Below are positions 24,788 to 34,715 of a stretch of DNA of 39,773 nt, one piece after another. The notes beneath the pieces were generated by a model. That model had not been told where the DNA came from. It ran no database searches and saw nothing but the letters and a program-made list of their open reading frames with translations. Each line of letters starts with the position of its first letter. The first letter of the stretch is position 1. The position numbers and the translations under genes were made by a program. This DNA is from Chromera velia (lineage: Eukaryota > Sar > Chromeraceae), in assembly GCA_018398765.1 (NCBI GenBank), contig JAHBMJ010004061.1:216036-255808 (forward strand). Direction: 5' to 3'.

Positions 24788-27092
24788 GGCAGTGAGTGGG
24801 GGTATCAAAATGGGGATGGGACAGGAGAGGAGGGGGGGAAAGAGAGGATGCGGTGTGTAGAGAAGGGAGGAAAGAAATACAGTCTACCTCACCGGTCCCT
24901 TTTTCTTCAAGCCCATTCTGTCTTTGTGCCTGTCTTGTGGTGCCCCTTTCTCCTCGTCTTTCTGAGCTGAAAGGCCTGGCCACCACCATCTCTTCGCCTC
25001 CAAATTTCACTCTCTGCGACTGAAGAAACAGACCTCAAAGAAAAGGGGGGGGGGAGAGCAAGGGGGGAAGAAAAGAAAGCAAATGGACCTGCAAAGATTC
25101 TCCAAAGTCTCCTCCTTCCTTTGTCTCTTTCTGTCGGCGGTTCCCTTCCAGTCTCTCTCCTGGTTCTGTTCTGTTCTTCTTCTTCCTCTGTCGGCGTGTA
25201 TTCTACTGTCCTACTCCATTTTGTTGAATACCGGAGATGAAAGGACATCCGGCTCTGCCCGTGACTAGATTTTCTTTGGTCTCCTTCGAGGAGGGAATGG
25301 GAACGAAGCAGCCAGCCGTTTGGTGGATCGTTGCATGAAATGAGAAAAAAATATCGCAAGTCTTATTTGATGATGAAGCTGCTTCTTTCCTTCTATCTTC
25401 ACTCAGATGTATCCATGTGATGGTTTTGGACCCACTTTTCAACGCACCACGTGACATTGATTGGGATGTGAGGTGCATTTAAAGCTCCCTAACCAACGAG
25501 CACAAACATCTACGTGTTCTGAGATGGCCTTTGGTGTGAATTAGACTTGTCATTGATACAGAAAACACGAATTTGCAATGGAATAATCACATTCAAAAAC
25601 AATGGGCCAGTGGTTCTAGCTAGGTTTGAATTTCAATTTTAATTTTATATCGTATAGCTAGGGAGAAAAAACCTATACAATCTGAAAAAGATACTGAAAA
25701 AAAAAAAACGTAATTACATTTCAGTACACTTCAAGTTTATTCATATAAATTTATTACAATTACTATAAAAATTTTAAATTCAGAGAATATTACTGTGTTG
25801 TTAGCTATATTGAGTTCAAAAGCTGACATTTCATATCGGGGTGCACATGCAGTTCAAAGCCTAGGTGCAAGCTAGAGTTCAAGCAGCAGTTGCCACGGTA
25901 TAGACAATGCACGGCCGCTTTAGGGGTATTGGCGGAGTCTAGCGGAGTCACAGCTAAATCTTACTAAAATTTTTGTTCACTTCGGATACTTCTTTATACT
26001 TTGTTTTTTGTATACGCGACTTTGGTGTGCAATGCACCATGATTATGCATGCAGAAAGACGTGCAATGGGACTGGCACCGGCCAACCGGCTCCGCGGCGT
26101 GGCGTCCTTCCATTGAGCCAAGACCGAGCGTGTGGACATCTTACAAATCCATGCATACAGAATTAAATGCATGTATTGCAGTAATTAAATTTAGATTGAG
26201 GAGTCAGATAAAACAAGAGACTGCTGCTCGTATGAAGTTGAGAAAGAGACTCTGTTGACACAACCTCTAGAAATAGGAGCAACGTAAGAGTGCTGTGTGC
26301 CTGTGGCCCGAGGGCTGTTATATCATATATAAATCTTTCTCACGCTAACTCTTGTGTAGTAAAATAAGATGAAATTAGACTAGATTAGCCCCGATGCATT
26401 CGATATGTATAGTAGCGTATAGAAATTTTTTTATCTAACTCTAGCTATTATACTCTATTAAAGTTATAATTAAACACTATTAAACACTATATATATTATA
26501 CTATATATATGTTATACTACTACAGTTATAGACCTGTGTCTACACAAAAAATTGTTGAAAATTTATCCCCCGCCGGCTATAACCAGCACTTCGTGCATAC
26601 ATGGATACACGCGTGCTCACTTCAAAACGGTGCATGACTGAGTTGCCGTGATAATTGGAAATCATTGGCTGAGCAATCACACACGCATGTGGGCACGGGG
26701 ATGGTTAGGGACGGTTTATGGGATTTGTTCTTCACTTCCGCGCGCAAAGCGCGCGCACTGACTTGTACCATGCATAATTAAAAATGTTTTTCCTCTACCA
26801 TATGCAGATCCGTCTCCGTCTTGACGTACTGTATGTGCGGTTGCATATCTCAATTCAACATATGGTATAGACGGCATCACAAGACAAGCACGAATCAGTC
26901 AATAGGAGCCAGAGTAAATGAAACGGATCGGACTTCATTGAATTATGTCAAAGATTGTCGAAGTAATTGAGCGTGAATCAATATGATAAAGAGAGGACCC
27001 TTCCTCCACAACTTTCCAGAGCGAGCTAGGTGTACATACACACTCGTGTTTAAAAAGCACTAACTGCGCTGCGCAGAGCAGGAACTATCTCG
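24788..27092. other. Intergenic stretch, AT-rich from about 25500
   Basis: 24788-25500 is probably the 3' untranslated and downstream region of NCAPD3. From about 25500 to 27060 the composition becomes AT-rich, with TA runs near 26490-26520 and a GCGCGCAAAGCGCGC hairpin near 26741-26756. Open frames are short and without recognisable content. I found no terminal repeats that would define a transposon here. Confidence 0.5.
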
Positions 27093-28283
27093 ATGAGTAT
27101 GCCAAGCTATCGAAGTATTGTCACCCGTCTCGTTCGGGGTCACAGGTGGCTCTTGCAGACTCCTCTCCAGTGTGTAGCTCCGCACTACCTGACACAGTTT
27201 CGATTCGGGTATCCTCTGTATCCTTTCTCGACTTTCAATCAGTTTCATGCCAGCGGCAGTCAGGGATGTGGGAGTGTGGATGGCGAGGACCTCGACGAAG
27301 ATGAGTTTGTCGACATTCCTGCTTCTTTCTTTGGTGGTGTTCCAAGTGGGTGGAAAGTCTCCAAAAAGGGACGAATTCAGACCAGCCGGGGAGTCCCTGT
27401 CGGAGATGGGAGAGGGCATCTGGGCAAATTTACTGGCTACTATTGCGTAGACATAAGCGTTTGGGGGGTAAAACGCGATGTTCACCAGCTTGTTGCGCTC
27501 ACTTTCCTCTCATCAGAGAAAGAGAAAAAGGAAAAGGAATTTCCGGGCGAGATAGTTGAAGTAGATCACATTGACGGCAATAAGCTTAACAACTCTGTAG
27601 ACAATCTGCAGTGGTTGACGCGAAAGGAGCACGTGAGAAAGACTCTGGCGGCACACGCCGTCCCCCGGCCACCGTATTCGAGTGCCCTGCCGGTCCAAGC
27701 ATCTCATTCAGCCACGGGAGAGACACGGACATTCCCGAGTATCGGTGCATGTGCAGATTTTCTGGGCGTGTATTCCGGCGGCAGGTTGTCTGTCGCAAAT
27801 CTCCGTGGCAATCCTGGAGGGGTGAAGATGAAGGATTGGTGGGTCATGATCGACCCAAAAAAATTTCAAGAGCTTGAAGGCGAGCACTTCAAGCCATTGT
27901 ATCAGGTTCATGATCAGGGAGATCAAGTAGTTCTGAGTGTTGAACCTCCAGGAGGTAAACTGGACACCGCTCCTTTTATACACGTGTCAAATTACGGGCG
28001 AGTACGTTATCTGAATAAACGGATCGGAGTGGGTCGCATCGTAAAAGGGTATTTGTGTGCGAAAAACGTTGGAGTCCACCGACTCGTTGGCGAGGCCTTT
28101 CACACAGAGCAAAAACATGCTCTTCTGGCCAAAGGCGTGAAGGGGGGGATCCTTCACGTCGACCACAAGGATGGAAACCCTCTGAACAACTGCGCGGAGA
28201 ATCTGCGATGGGTGCCGCCGGAATTGCATGCTATCCTGACTTGGGAGAGGGTAAAGGGCATGCGAGAAACTACGCCAGGCTGA
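27093..28283 (+). CDS. Double HNH homing-endonuclease-like protein (NUMOD4-HNH / NUMOD1 / NUMOD4-HNH), 396 aa
   Basis: A single uninterrupted frame starting at ATG 27093, while most other recognised genes here are multi-exonic. Two copies of an HNH module are visible. The first has a NUMOD4-like lead (GWKVSKKGRI, residues ~75-130), then VHQLVA and VDHIDGNKLNNSVDNLQWL with H159 and H180. The second has HVSNYGRVRY (~297-306), VHRLVGEAF and VDHKDGNPLNNCAENLRWV with H358 and H379. Both keep the Asp-His, Asn and final His of HNH nucleases. Between them, TRTFPSIGACADFLGVYS (~211-228) looks like a NUMOD1-type helix-turn-helix. The first ~55 residues are Arg/Ser/Thr/Phe-rich and poor in acidic residues, so an organelle-targeting leader is possible. 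Relatives occur in phages, organelle introns and free-standing mobile genes. Whether it cleaves DNA here is unknown. It has no visible inverted repeats and sits between an AT-rich spacer and microsatellites, which suggests acquisition. Confidence 0.8.
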   Translation: MSMPSYRSIVTRLVRGHRWLLQTPLQCVAPHYLTQFRFGYPLYPFSTFNQFHASGSQGCGSVDGEDLDEDEFVDIPASFFGGVPSGWKVSKKGRIQTSRGVPVGDGRGHLGKFTGYYCVDISVWGVKRDVHQLVALTFLSSEKEKKEKEFPGEIVEVDHIDGNKLNNSVDNLQWLTRKEHVRKTLAAHAVPRPPYSSALPVQASHSATGETRTFPSIGACADFLGVYSGGRLSVANLRGNPGGVKMKDWWVMIDPKKFQELEGEHFKPLYQVHDQGDQVVLSVEPPGGKLDTAPFIHVSNYGRVRYLNKRIGVGRIVKGYLCAKNVGVHRLVGEAFHTEQKHALLAKGVKGGILHVDHKDGNPLNNCAENLRWVPPELHAILTWERVKGMRETTPG

Positions 28284-28596
28284 GCGGGACTTTGCGAAAT
28301 ACGAAGAATGAATCGTGTGCATTAAAAGTACCGTCAAAACATAAAGAGCTTGATAAGAAAATTGCACTTTCTTGCCGTCTTACCCGCTGACGTATCTTCC
28401 TCCCTTTCAGCGCATTCTTTCTCTCTCTCCCATGCACTCTCTCTCCCTTTCTCTCTCCCTCCCTCTCCCCCCCTCTCTCCCTCCCTCTCCCCCTCTCTCT
28501 CCCTCCCTCTCTACCTCTCTCGCTTTCTTTCTTCCTTCCTTCCTTCTTTCTTTCTTTTTTTTTGGTTCGTTCGTTCGTTCGTTCGTTTCTTTCTTC

Positions 28597-28635
<39 letters not shown>

Positions 28636-29132
28636 ACTTTCTTTCTTTCTTCCTTCCTTTCTTCCTTCCTTCCTTCCTTCCTTCACTCTTTCCTTTGTTT
28701 CTTCCTTCCTTGTTTGTTTTTTTCTGCATTCCCGCCTCCCTTCCTTCCTTCCCTCCTTCCTTCCTTGCTTGTTTTTCTCTGTTAGTCTGTCTTGTTTGTC
28801 TGTCTATGTAACTGTCCTTTTTTTCTTTCGTTGTTTCCCTTCTGTTCGTGCGTAGTTTTTCTTGTTGCCATTCTTTCCTTTGAATTTGAAGACTTAGTTC
28901 CTTCCTTCCTTCTTTTCTTCTTTTTTTCCTTCCTTCCCGCTCTCTCTCTTTCTGTCTGAGACTCTCTTTCTCTTTCTTTCTTTCTTTCTTTGTTTCTTTC
29001 TTTGTTTGTTTGTTTCTTTCTTTCTTTCCTTCTTTCTTTCTTTATTTCTTTCTTTCTTTCTTTCTTTCTTTATTTCTTTCTTTCTTTCTATCTTTCTCTT
29101 TCTCTCTCTCTCACACACACGCACACACAGAC

Positions 29133-29168
<36 letters not shown>

Positions 29169-29527
29169 CCTCCCTCCCTCCCTCCATCCATCCATCCATC
29201 CCTCCATCCCTCCCTTCTTCCCTCCCTCCCTCCCTCCGTCCTTGTTTCTTTCCTTGATCCCCTCGATTATCTAGTGGGTTGTCTCTTCTTTGTTCATTTG
29301 ATTTCGTTTGTATTTTCTTTTCAATTTTCTTTCTCTTTTTTGCCCTACAGATTTTGTTAGCTTTCTGATTTGATCTTCTTTTTTATAGTATTTAAGAGAT
29401 GACTGCATGTGTTTAGGACTGTGTGGCAGTTTATACTCATTTGATAGATGTTTGTTATTTTCCAAGTTGTTAAATTAACTAACCAACTAACCACTAACTA
29501 ACTTTTATATTACAAAGTAGTTACAGC
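28284..29527. repeat. Pyrimidine microsatellite block (CTCC, CTTT, TTCC, CCAT units)
   Basis: Plus-strand pyrimidine arrays fill most of 28420-29250: CTCTCC units at ~28430-28530, CTTT/CTTCC at ~28530-28690, CTTT/TTTG at ~28970-29100, CT at ~29130-29165, and CCTC/CCAT at ~29163-29240. The last ~270 bp are AT-rich unique sequence. Long Leu/Ser/Phe frames on plus and Lys/Glu/Arg frames on minus are repeat artefacts. No gene is seen. Confidence 0.85.
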
Positions 29528-29535
29528 AAGATAAA
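29528..29535. repeat. Left target-site duplication of the hAT-like element
   Basis: The octamer AAGATAAA directly precedes the element and is repeated exactly after it at 30796-30803. Confidence 0.85.
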
Positions 29536-30795
29536 TAGTGACCATGTTTGATTTGATTTGATTTAATTTGATTTGAGGTAGGGCTTAAGCTCAAATCAAA
29601 TATCCAGTCAGGGAGGACCTAGTGTTTAAAGACCTATCAAATACGATCAAATATTTGATCAATATGACTTTCAACCTCAAATATGAAGGTTCCGAAAAAA
29701 CTTTTGCAAGTACCGATCCGTCACGCATGCTGATTCAAATGAAAAAACCTAAATCTTAATGGTTTACTCTAAAAAAAAAAACGTTTTGAGTTGCACTGAA
29801 ATTGATGTTTCACCCCCTTTTACTTCATGCAGAGGTAAACCGATCAGCTAAACGTTTTCTTGAACAGCTGTGTTGACTTTTCTGGTGCTGGAACATCTTT
29901 TATGGCCCCCTTTTTGAGCGTCTACAAACATTTTATACCCCGTAAAGACATGTCATACAATCTGATAGGGTCAACAGGGTCGGCCGCAGAGGCAAATGCT
30001 GAGAAGGCTGGGGGGAAACTTCCCCCTCCTGAGAAAGTCATCACTCCAGGTGAGGAAGGCTACCGACCTCTCTATATTCACCTCCAACACAAGGAGCTTG
30101 TTGTCGGCCCTGGCACGGCACAGAGGGTAGCCAAACTTACCAACTCTGGATGCTTAGCTACCCAGAAACAGGACGGTTCGAACACTAACAGCAATAGCAA
30201 ACGTATACGCAGTTCTCCGTCTCACCCCATTGTCATCTCTCCGCAACCGAATAGAAGCCCAGGAGCACCCACTCCTGGAAAGCCGAAAAGCCAGAGAAAA
30301 AGCTCTCAACAGCTCCCACCACCGATCGATTCGATTCACATTGAAGAAAGTGATCATGAAGAAGAGGAAAAGGAAGTGCCATAAAGCTGAGTGATTGTCA
30401 CCTCAATTTTGGTACGTGCTCTAACTTTATCGTATCAACAAAAAGTTATATGCAATTTCAAATCTATCAATTTTACGTTCTTAATCTCTATTAGTATTAG
30501 AGTGAGTCTCAGTGACTAGTGTATATACACTGCCACACAGGCATATTTTTTTTACGGAACTGATAAGTTATAATTTTATATATATTTTTTTAAATTTTTG
30601 AAACACACATAAGAAATGTTCTAATAACTATTGTCATGAGAAAAATAATCAGAGTGATAGTAAGTCAGTGACTCAGTGAGGAACCCTAAGAGGTTAACCT
30701 CAAATCTTACCTCAAATATCAAATATTTGAGGTTGAAGCTCAAATCAAATCAAATCAAATCAAATCAAATATAATCAAATCAAATATGGTCACTA
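29536..30795. mobile_element. Non-autonomous hAT-type DNA transposon, 1,260 bp
   Basis: The left end TAGTGACCATGTTTGATTTG and the reverse complement of the right end, TAGTGACCATATTTGATTTG, differ at one base in the first 20. Beyond that both arms carry TTTGA repeats, followed by a palindromic CAAATATTTG subterminal motif. The element is flanked by perfect 8-bp duplications (AAGATAAA). An 8-bp target duplication and TIRs starting T-A-G-T-G fit the hAT superfamily (TIR start YARNG). Inside is one reading frame of 160 codons from the first ATG, too short and not recognisable as a hAT transposase, so the element is probably mobilised in trans. AT-rich, unlike the genes. Confidence 0.85.
29902..30384 (+). 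CDS. Hypothetical protein carried inside the hAT-like element
   Basis: ATG at 29902 gives 160 residues; the frame is open from 29860 without an ATG. Visible parts are a short N-terminal segment (FLSVYKHFIPRKDMSYN), an Ala/Glu stretch, a compact middle (GYRPLYIHLQHKELVVGPGT), and a disordered Ser/Pro/basic region. It ends in an acidic tail after DSIHIEESDHEE. I recognise no domain; there is no BED finger and no hAT dimerisation motif. A possible TGCAG acceptor at 29828-29832 suggests it could be the last exon of a captured host gene or a transposase remnant. It is more GC-rich than the rest of the element, which favours capture of a coding fragment. Function unknown. Confidence 0.45.
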   Translation: MAPFLSVYKHFIPRKDMSYNLIGSTGSAAEANAEKAGGKLPPPEKVITPGEEGYRPLYIHLQHKELVVGPGTAQRVAKLTNSGCLATQKQDGSNTNSNSKRIRSSPSHPIVISPQPNRSPGAPTPGKPKSQRKSSQQLPPPIDSIHIEESDHEEEEKEVP

Positions 30796-30803
30796 AAGAT
30801 AAA
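30796..30803. repeat. Right target-site duplication of the hAT-like element
   Basis: AAGATAAA, identical to 29528-29535, directly follows the right terminus GGTCACTA. Confidence 0.85.
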
Positions 30804-31201
30804 CTAGTTAAACTACTTATACGATAAAGGGGGGGTCTCTTTGCCTCCCCGGATGCTACAGTATATTGAGTTCAGACAATGTCACTTCTATACGTTATCT
30901 ACAATTTAATGTACAATTACTGTACAATAACTGTTTAAGAGTGATCATTCATTCTTTTTGTCAGTTCTTTTTTTTTCAATTCTAGGCCTTGTTCGATCTG
31001 TCTTATAAAATCGATTTTATGGTAGAACAAAGCACGACATTCATATTTTAGATTTGCCCCCCCCCCCTCCCTCCATCCTTGAAGTCTCCCCTCCTGGCCT
31101 CGACCGTTTTACTCCATTGAGAAAGGGGCAATGACTTAGGTTTATTTAACAACTTGAGAAAGAGTTAATTTAACAACTTGGGTTATTTCTAAGATATGCA
31201 G
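30804..31201. other. AT-rich spacer between two hAT-type elements
   Basis: There is no gene. It contains a G7 run near 30829, a C13 run near 31055-31067 and otherwise AT-rich sequence. Its last eight bases (ATATGCAG) are the left target duplication of the next element. Confidence 0.5.
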
Positions 31202-31646
31202 TAGTGCTAGGAAAAGGTTCAAGGTTCAAGGTTCATTTCGAAGTAATGAACCTGAATCAGGTTCAAAAACAGGTTTAAAAACAGGTTCACTTTTAATTAA
31301 TAGAAACCTCATTTTTTTATATTATCTTATGTTTTTAAATTAGGCTTTAATACATTTTTAGAACGTTTTATTATAGAATCTATGCCTTAGTAGTGTTTTT
31401 AAATAGTTTAAATCAATAGATTGAACCGGCTGGGGACAGTTGCTGTGCGCGCGGCTCCAGCTCCTTATTTCACCTATATCGGCCGCGGGCGGCGCGGGCC
31501 TGGCCGGCCTTATGCCAGTGGCCGCACGTCTGGCCTCTAAAATAGGTTCAAAACAGGTTCAACAAGTTCAACAGGTTCAAAACAGGTTCAACAGGTTCAC
31601 TTTTTTAGATTTGAACCTTTTCTCAATAAACTTTTTCCCAGCCCTA
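31202..31646. mobile_element. hAT-type MITE, 445 bp, with a GC-rich core
   Basis: The left end TAGTGCTAGGAAAAGGTTCA pairs with the reverse complement of the right end, TAGGGCTGGGAAAAAGTTTA. Both arms carry subterminal arrays of AGGTTCAA/AACAGGTTCA in opposite orientation. The flanks ATATGCAG (31194-31201) and ATATACAG (31647-31654) match at 7 of 8 positions, as expected for an old 8-bp target duplication. The TIR start fits YARNG, so hAT superfamily. The core at about 31440-31545 is GC-rich (GGCCGCGGGCGGCGCGGGCC) and has no coding capacity that I recognise. It is a short non-autonomous element separate from the one at 29536. Confidence 0.75.
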
Positions 31647-31654
31647 ATATACAG

Positions 31655-32872
31655 TGATTCCTTGTGAACAGCACTGGTAGCCTAGACAGCACTGTCACAG
31701 CAGCTATATACTAGAGCTGTACAATTATACTACTACTATGATATGGGTTGGGCAGAGCCCAAGATGTTAGCTGACCGGCGCTTCAATTAAGTCAGCCTTT
31801 TATCTTAAGGGTGATCGTAATTTGAATATACTTTTTAATTTTTAAATAAAGTGCCAGTGATTATAAGTCTTCACAGGCTTTACTTTAATTTCAAACTATA
31901 ATTTTTTTGGGGGGGGGGGGGCATTGACTTAAAGTTTGTTCCTAGCATCTAGCCTATCCGTCTTTCATCTCATCTCTTCCTTCTGTCCTAGTTACTGCTC
32001 TCGCGACTAGCTCTCTCTCTCATGCGACCTCATACTTGACGCTCCTCCATCTGAATGCCTTCTTCGGCATTTACTAAGTACTTCCTACCCCTCAGTCATA
32101 ACCAGTGCACTGCCTACTCCTCCTTCCTCCCAGCCCTCCCCTTGCACTCTTCTGGTCTCCCGAATGCACGCGCTTGCCGCTTTCAGGTGGGTAATCTGCA
32201 GTCGGGCTCGGATCCGGCCGCATGTCTTGCTCACATAATGAATTTATATGTATTTAGATCCTAGGCATGGCTGGCAGTCAACATCACATGAAGCAGCCTC
32301 GCTCATGCGCAAGCACGCCCTGCCAGAAGTGGAAGAGTTCGAGAAGAAATGTAGTTATTAAGCTAGTTTGCCAAATGTTGCCGAGTGAGGGTCCATCTTT
32401 GACAATCTGCCTTGCATGTCATGACTTGCCGAACGCTAGACGCCTACTATGGGCCGATGACGATGGCGTATAATGATGATGATAATCGATATTACAGTTC
32501 TATTTTTTTTTGTCTAGCGTCATTGCATTCTGCATCACCTCCTAGTTTTTCAGCAATCAATATATTTTCTAAAAAAGGCATTGAAGGCAAGAATGCCATG
32601 GAGAATAATCTGTTAGTACTGTTTTAACACATAGTCACATACTGAAGCATATATCATGATGTTTTAAGCGGTATATAAGTAGAAGACAATGATTGTCCTA
32701 GTGATTATCACAATTTCATTATCTGAACTTAGATCTGAATTAACATTTTCTCTAGCATTTTCTGCTAAATCAATCACTATCATTTTGAAATTCAAGATGA
32801 TTTCAGTTATAGTGTTAGAAACACGAGCAGTTTTGACGTCAAGAACAACTACACTATATCCTTGGCGCGCTT
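31655..32872. other. AT-rich intergenic region downstream of the RNase Z gene
   Basis: I see no gene. There is a poly(G) run of about 13 at 31909-31921. A slightly GC-richer patch at ~32040-32460 has short frames without recognisable content. It may hold degraded repeats. Confidence 0.45.
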
Positions 32873-34192
32873 CTAAGCCAGCTCACCAGTTTCCTCATCC
32901 TCCGCTTCAAACGTCCCTGGGGGCACTTTCATCCGAGGTATTTGCACCTCACAGCCGTCCCAGGCAGTGACGACCCTTGGTCCGGTATCTCCATGAGCGA
33001 GACTCGCAGCAAAACCCCGTGACGATGCTCCCCCCCCATGAAGAAAAGCCTGCTCTGCTTCCTTCTGTACCTCTCTCATTTTGAGAACGGAAAGCAACGA
33101 GGCGTCGCCCTTATATCTCTGAGAAAAATGAGTGAGAACCAAACGCCGAGCGTTGAGGGACCGGGCGACTGCCCCCGCCATGGCAGGCGTCGAATGCCCC
33201 CGCCTGTACGCCAAACTATCAAAGGGGCGCGTTCGGTAGTCCCGAATACGCCATGGAAGCGACCCCCCTTCGGAGTCCTGCCCCCCAAGCGACAGCAGCT
33301 CGTCGTCTGTTCCAAGCTCTTCAAGCTCAGGAACATCCGGACACTCCTCCCTAGGATTACTCACCTCCTCCTCCTGTGCCTTCTCCCCCTTACTTGCGAA
33401 ATCTGCGTTTGCAATGGTTGCCTCATGAATGAGGACGTCAACACAGTGAGACCGCCCCTTTTGCTTTCCATGAATTTGGGAGGCCTTCCATTTAACAAAG
33501 GGCGCAAGAACCGCACCGTCACAAGTGTCTTGACAGAACACCACACACCGACCAGCAACCGGCGGTTCCATCACGTCCCTCCCTCTGACAATAGTTCCGT
33601 CAGGGAACGTGAAGGCTTCATCGTCCTTCAATTTCTTCAGGACTCTGAAGATTCGCCTGGGGTCTCGAATCTGAGGATCCTTCTGGAACGCCGAAAAGTT
33701 CTCGGGACGTTCAATGAGGGGGCGGATGAAATGGTCACGCGCCCTTCCCGCGTGACTTTTCTCAAACAATACAAACGCAACTGTGGGCAGCGTGTGTTGA
33801 ATTGATACTGCGCTTACCTGCAGAGAGAAAGAAGCAATGAACACTGTGGCTCTGCATGCCATTTGTGCGGGGGGCATTTGAGGCCTCCGTCTGCGAAGGG
33901 ACATTTTGGGACAAGAGATCAGACCCATGCGAGATGGGCAAACATCAGGAGAAAGTCGATGGACCAATTTCAAGTGAGGAATTGTGGGAATGAAAGAAGG
34001 TAACAAGACAGAGGACAGCAGGCAAGAAGAGTCTATATGAATGAGACAAAAGGAAAAAAAGACGACAGACAAGACATGGAAAAAAGAGCGGAAGGGGTAC
34101 TCCAAGCGAGAGAGCAAGGAACAACGCCCGGATTCAGGGAAGCAAAGGGTAAAGTAATGCGGACTTAGTTGCACTGACGACGAAGAGACAAA

Positions 34193-34228
<36 letters not shown>

Positions 34229-34637
34229 GAAGAGGGAAGGAGGGAAGGAAGGAAGGAAGGAAGGAAGAAAGAAAGAAGGAAGGAAAAAAAAAGAAGAGAG
34301 AAGAAAGAGGGAAGAAACAAGGAAAAGAGTGAGATACAGAAGAAACGAAGACGTGAGGAAGGTGAGGGTGCTAGAGGAATGCATTGAGGGCGGAAGGAAG
34401 GAGGACACCGACAGAAATTCAGATCAGACAAGGAGAAATGGTAGCAGAAAACAGGCATGCTTCGGCTTGTGGGAAACTGACATGAAAGGAGGCACGGAGA
34501 TTGGATTAAGGAGAAGGAAGGCGTGCGTGAGGCACTAGTCGTTTAACAACAGAGAGGGACATGAATTTCATTCGAGAGACTTGGCTCAGAGGTTCAGAGC
34601 AACGCATAGAGGACAGATACCCACAGTCACACCCACC

Positions 34638-34715
<78 letters not shown>

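Noticed and set aside
28270..29360. Overlapping long frames rich in Phe/Leu/Ser or Lys/Glu/Arg
   Set aside because: They are translations of tetranucleotide microsatellites; no gene-like start, domain or splice context.
32873..34408. The 511-codon minus frame as the RNase Z start
   Set aside because: Codons before 33817 translate purine/pyrimidine tracts and a TGCAG acceptor marks the true exon border. The lactamase HxHxDH motif lies in the upstream exon instead.
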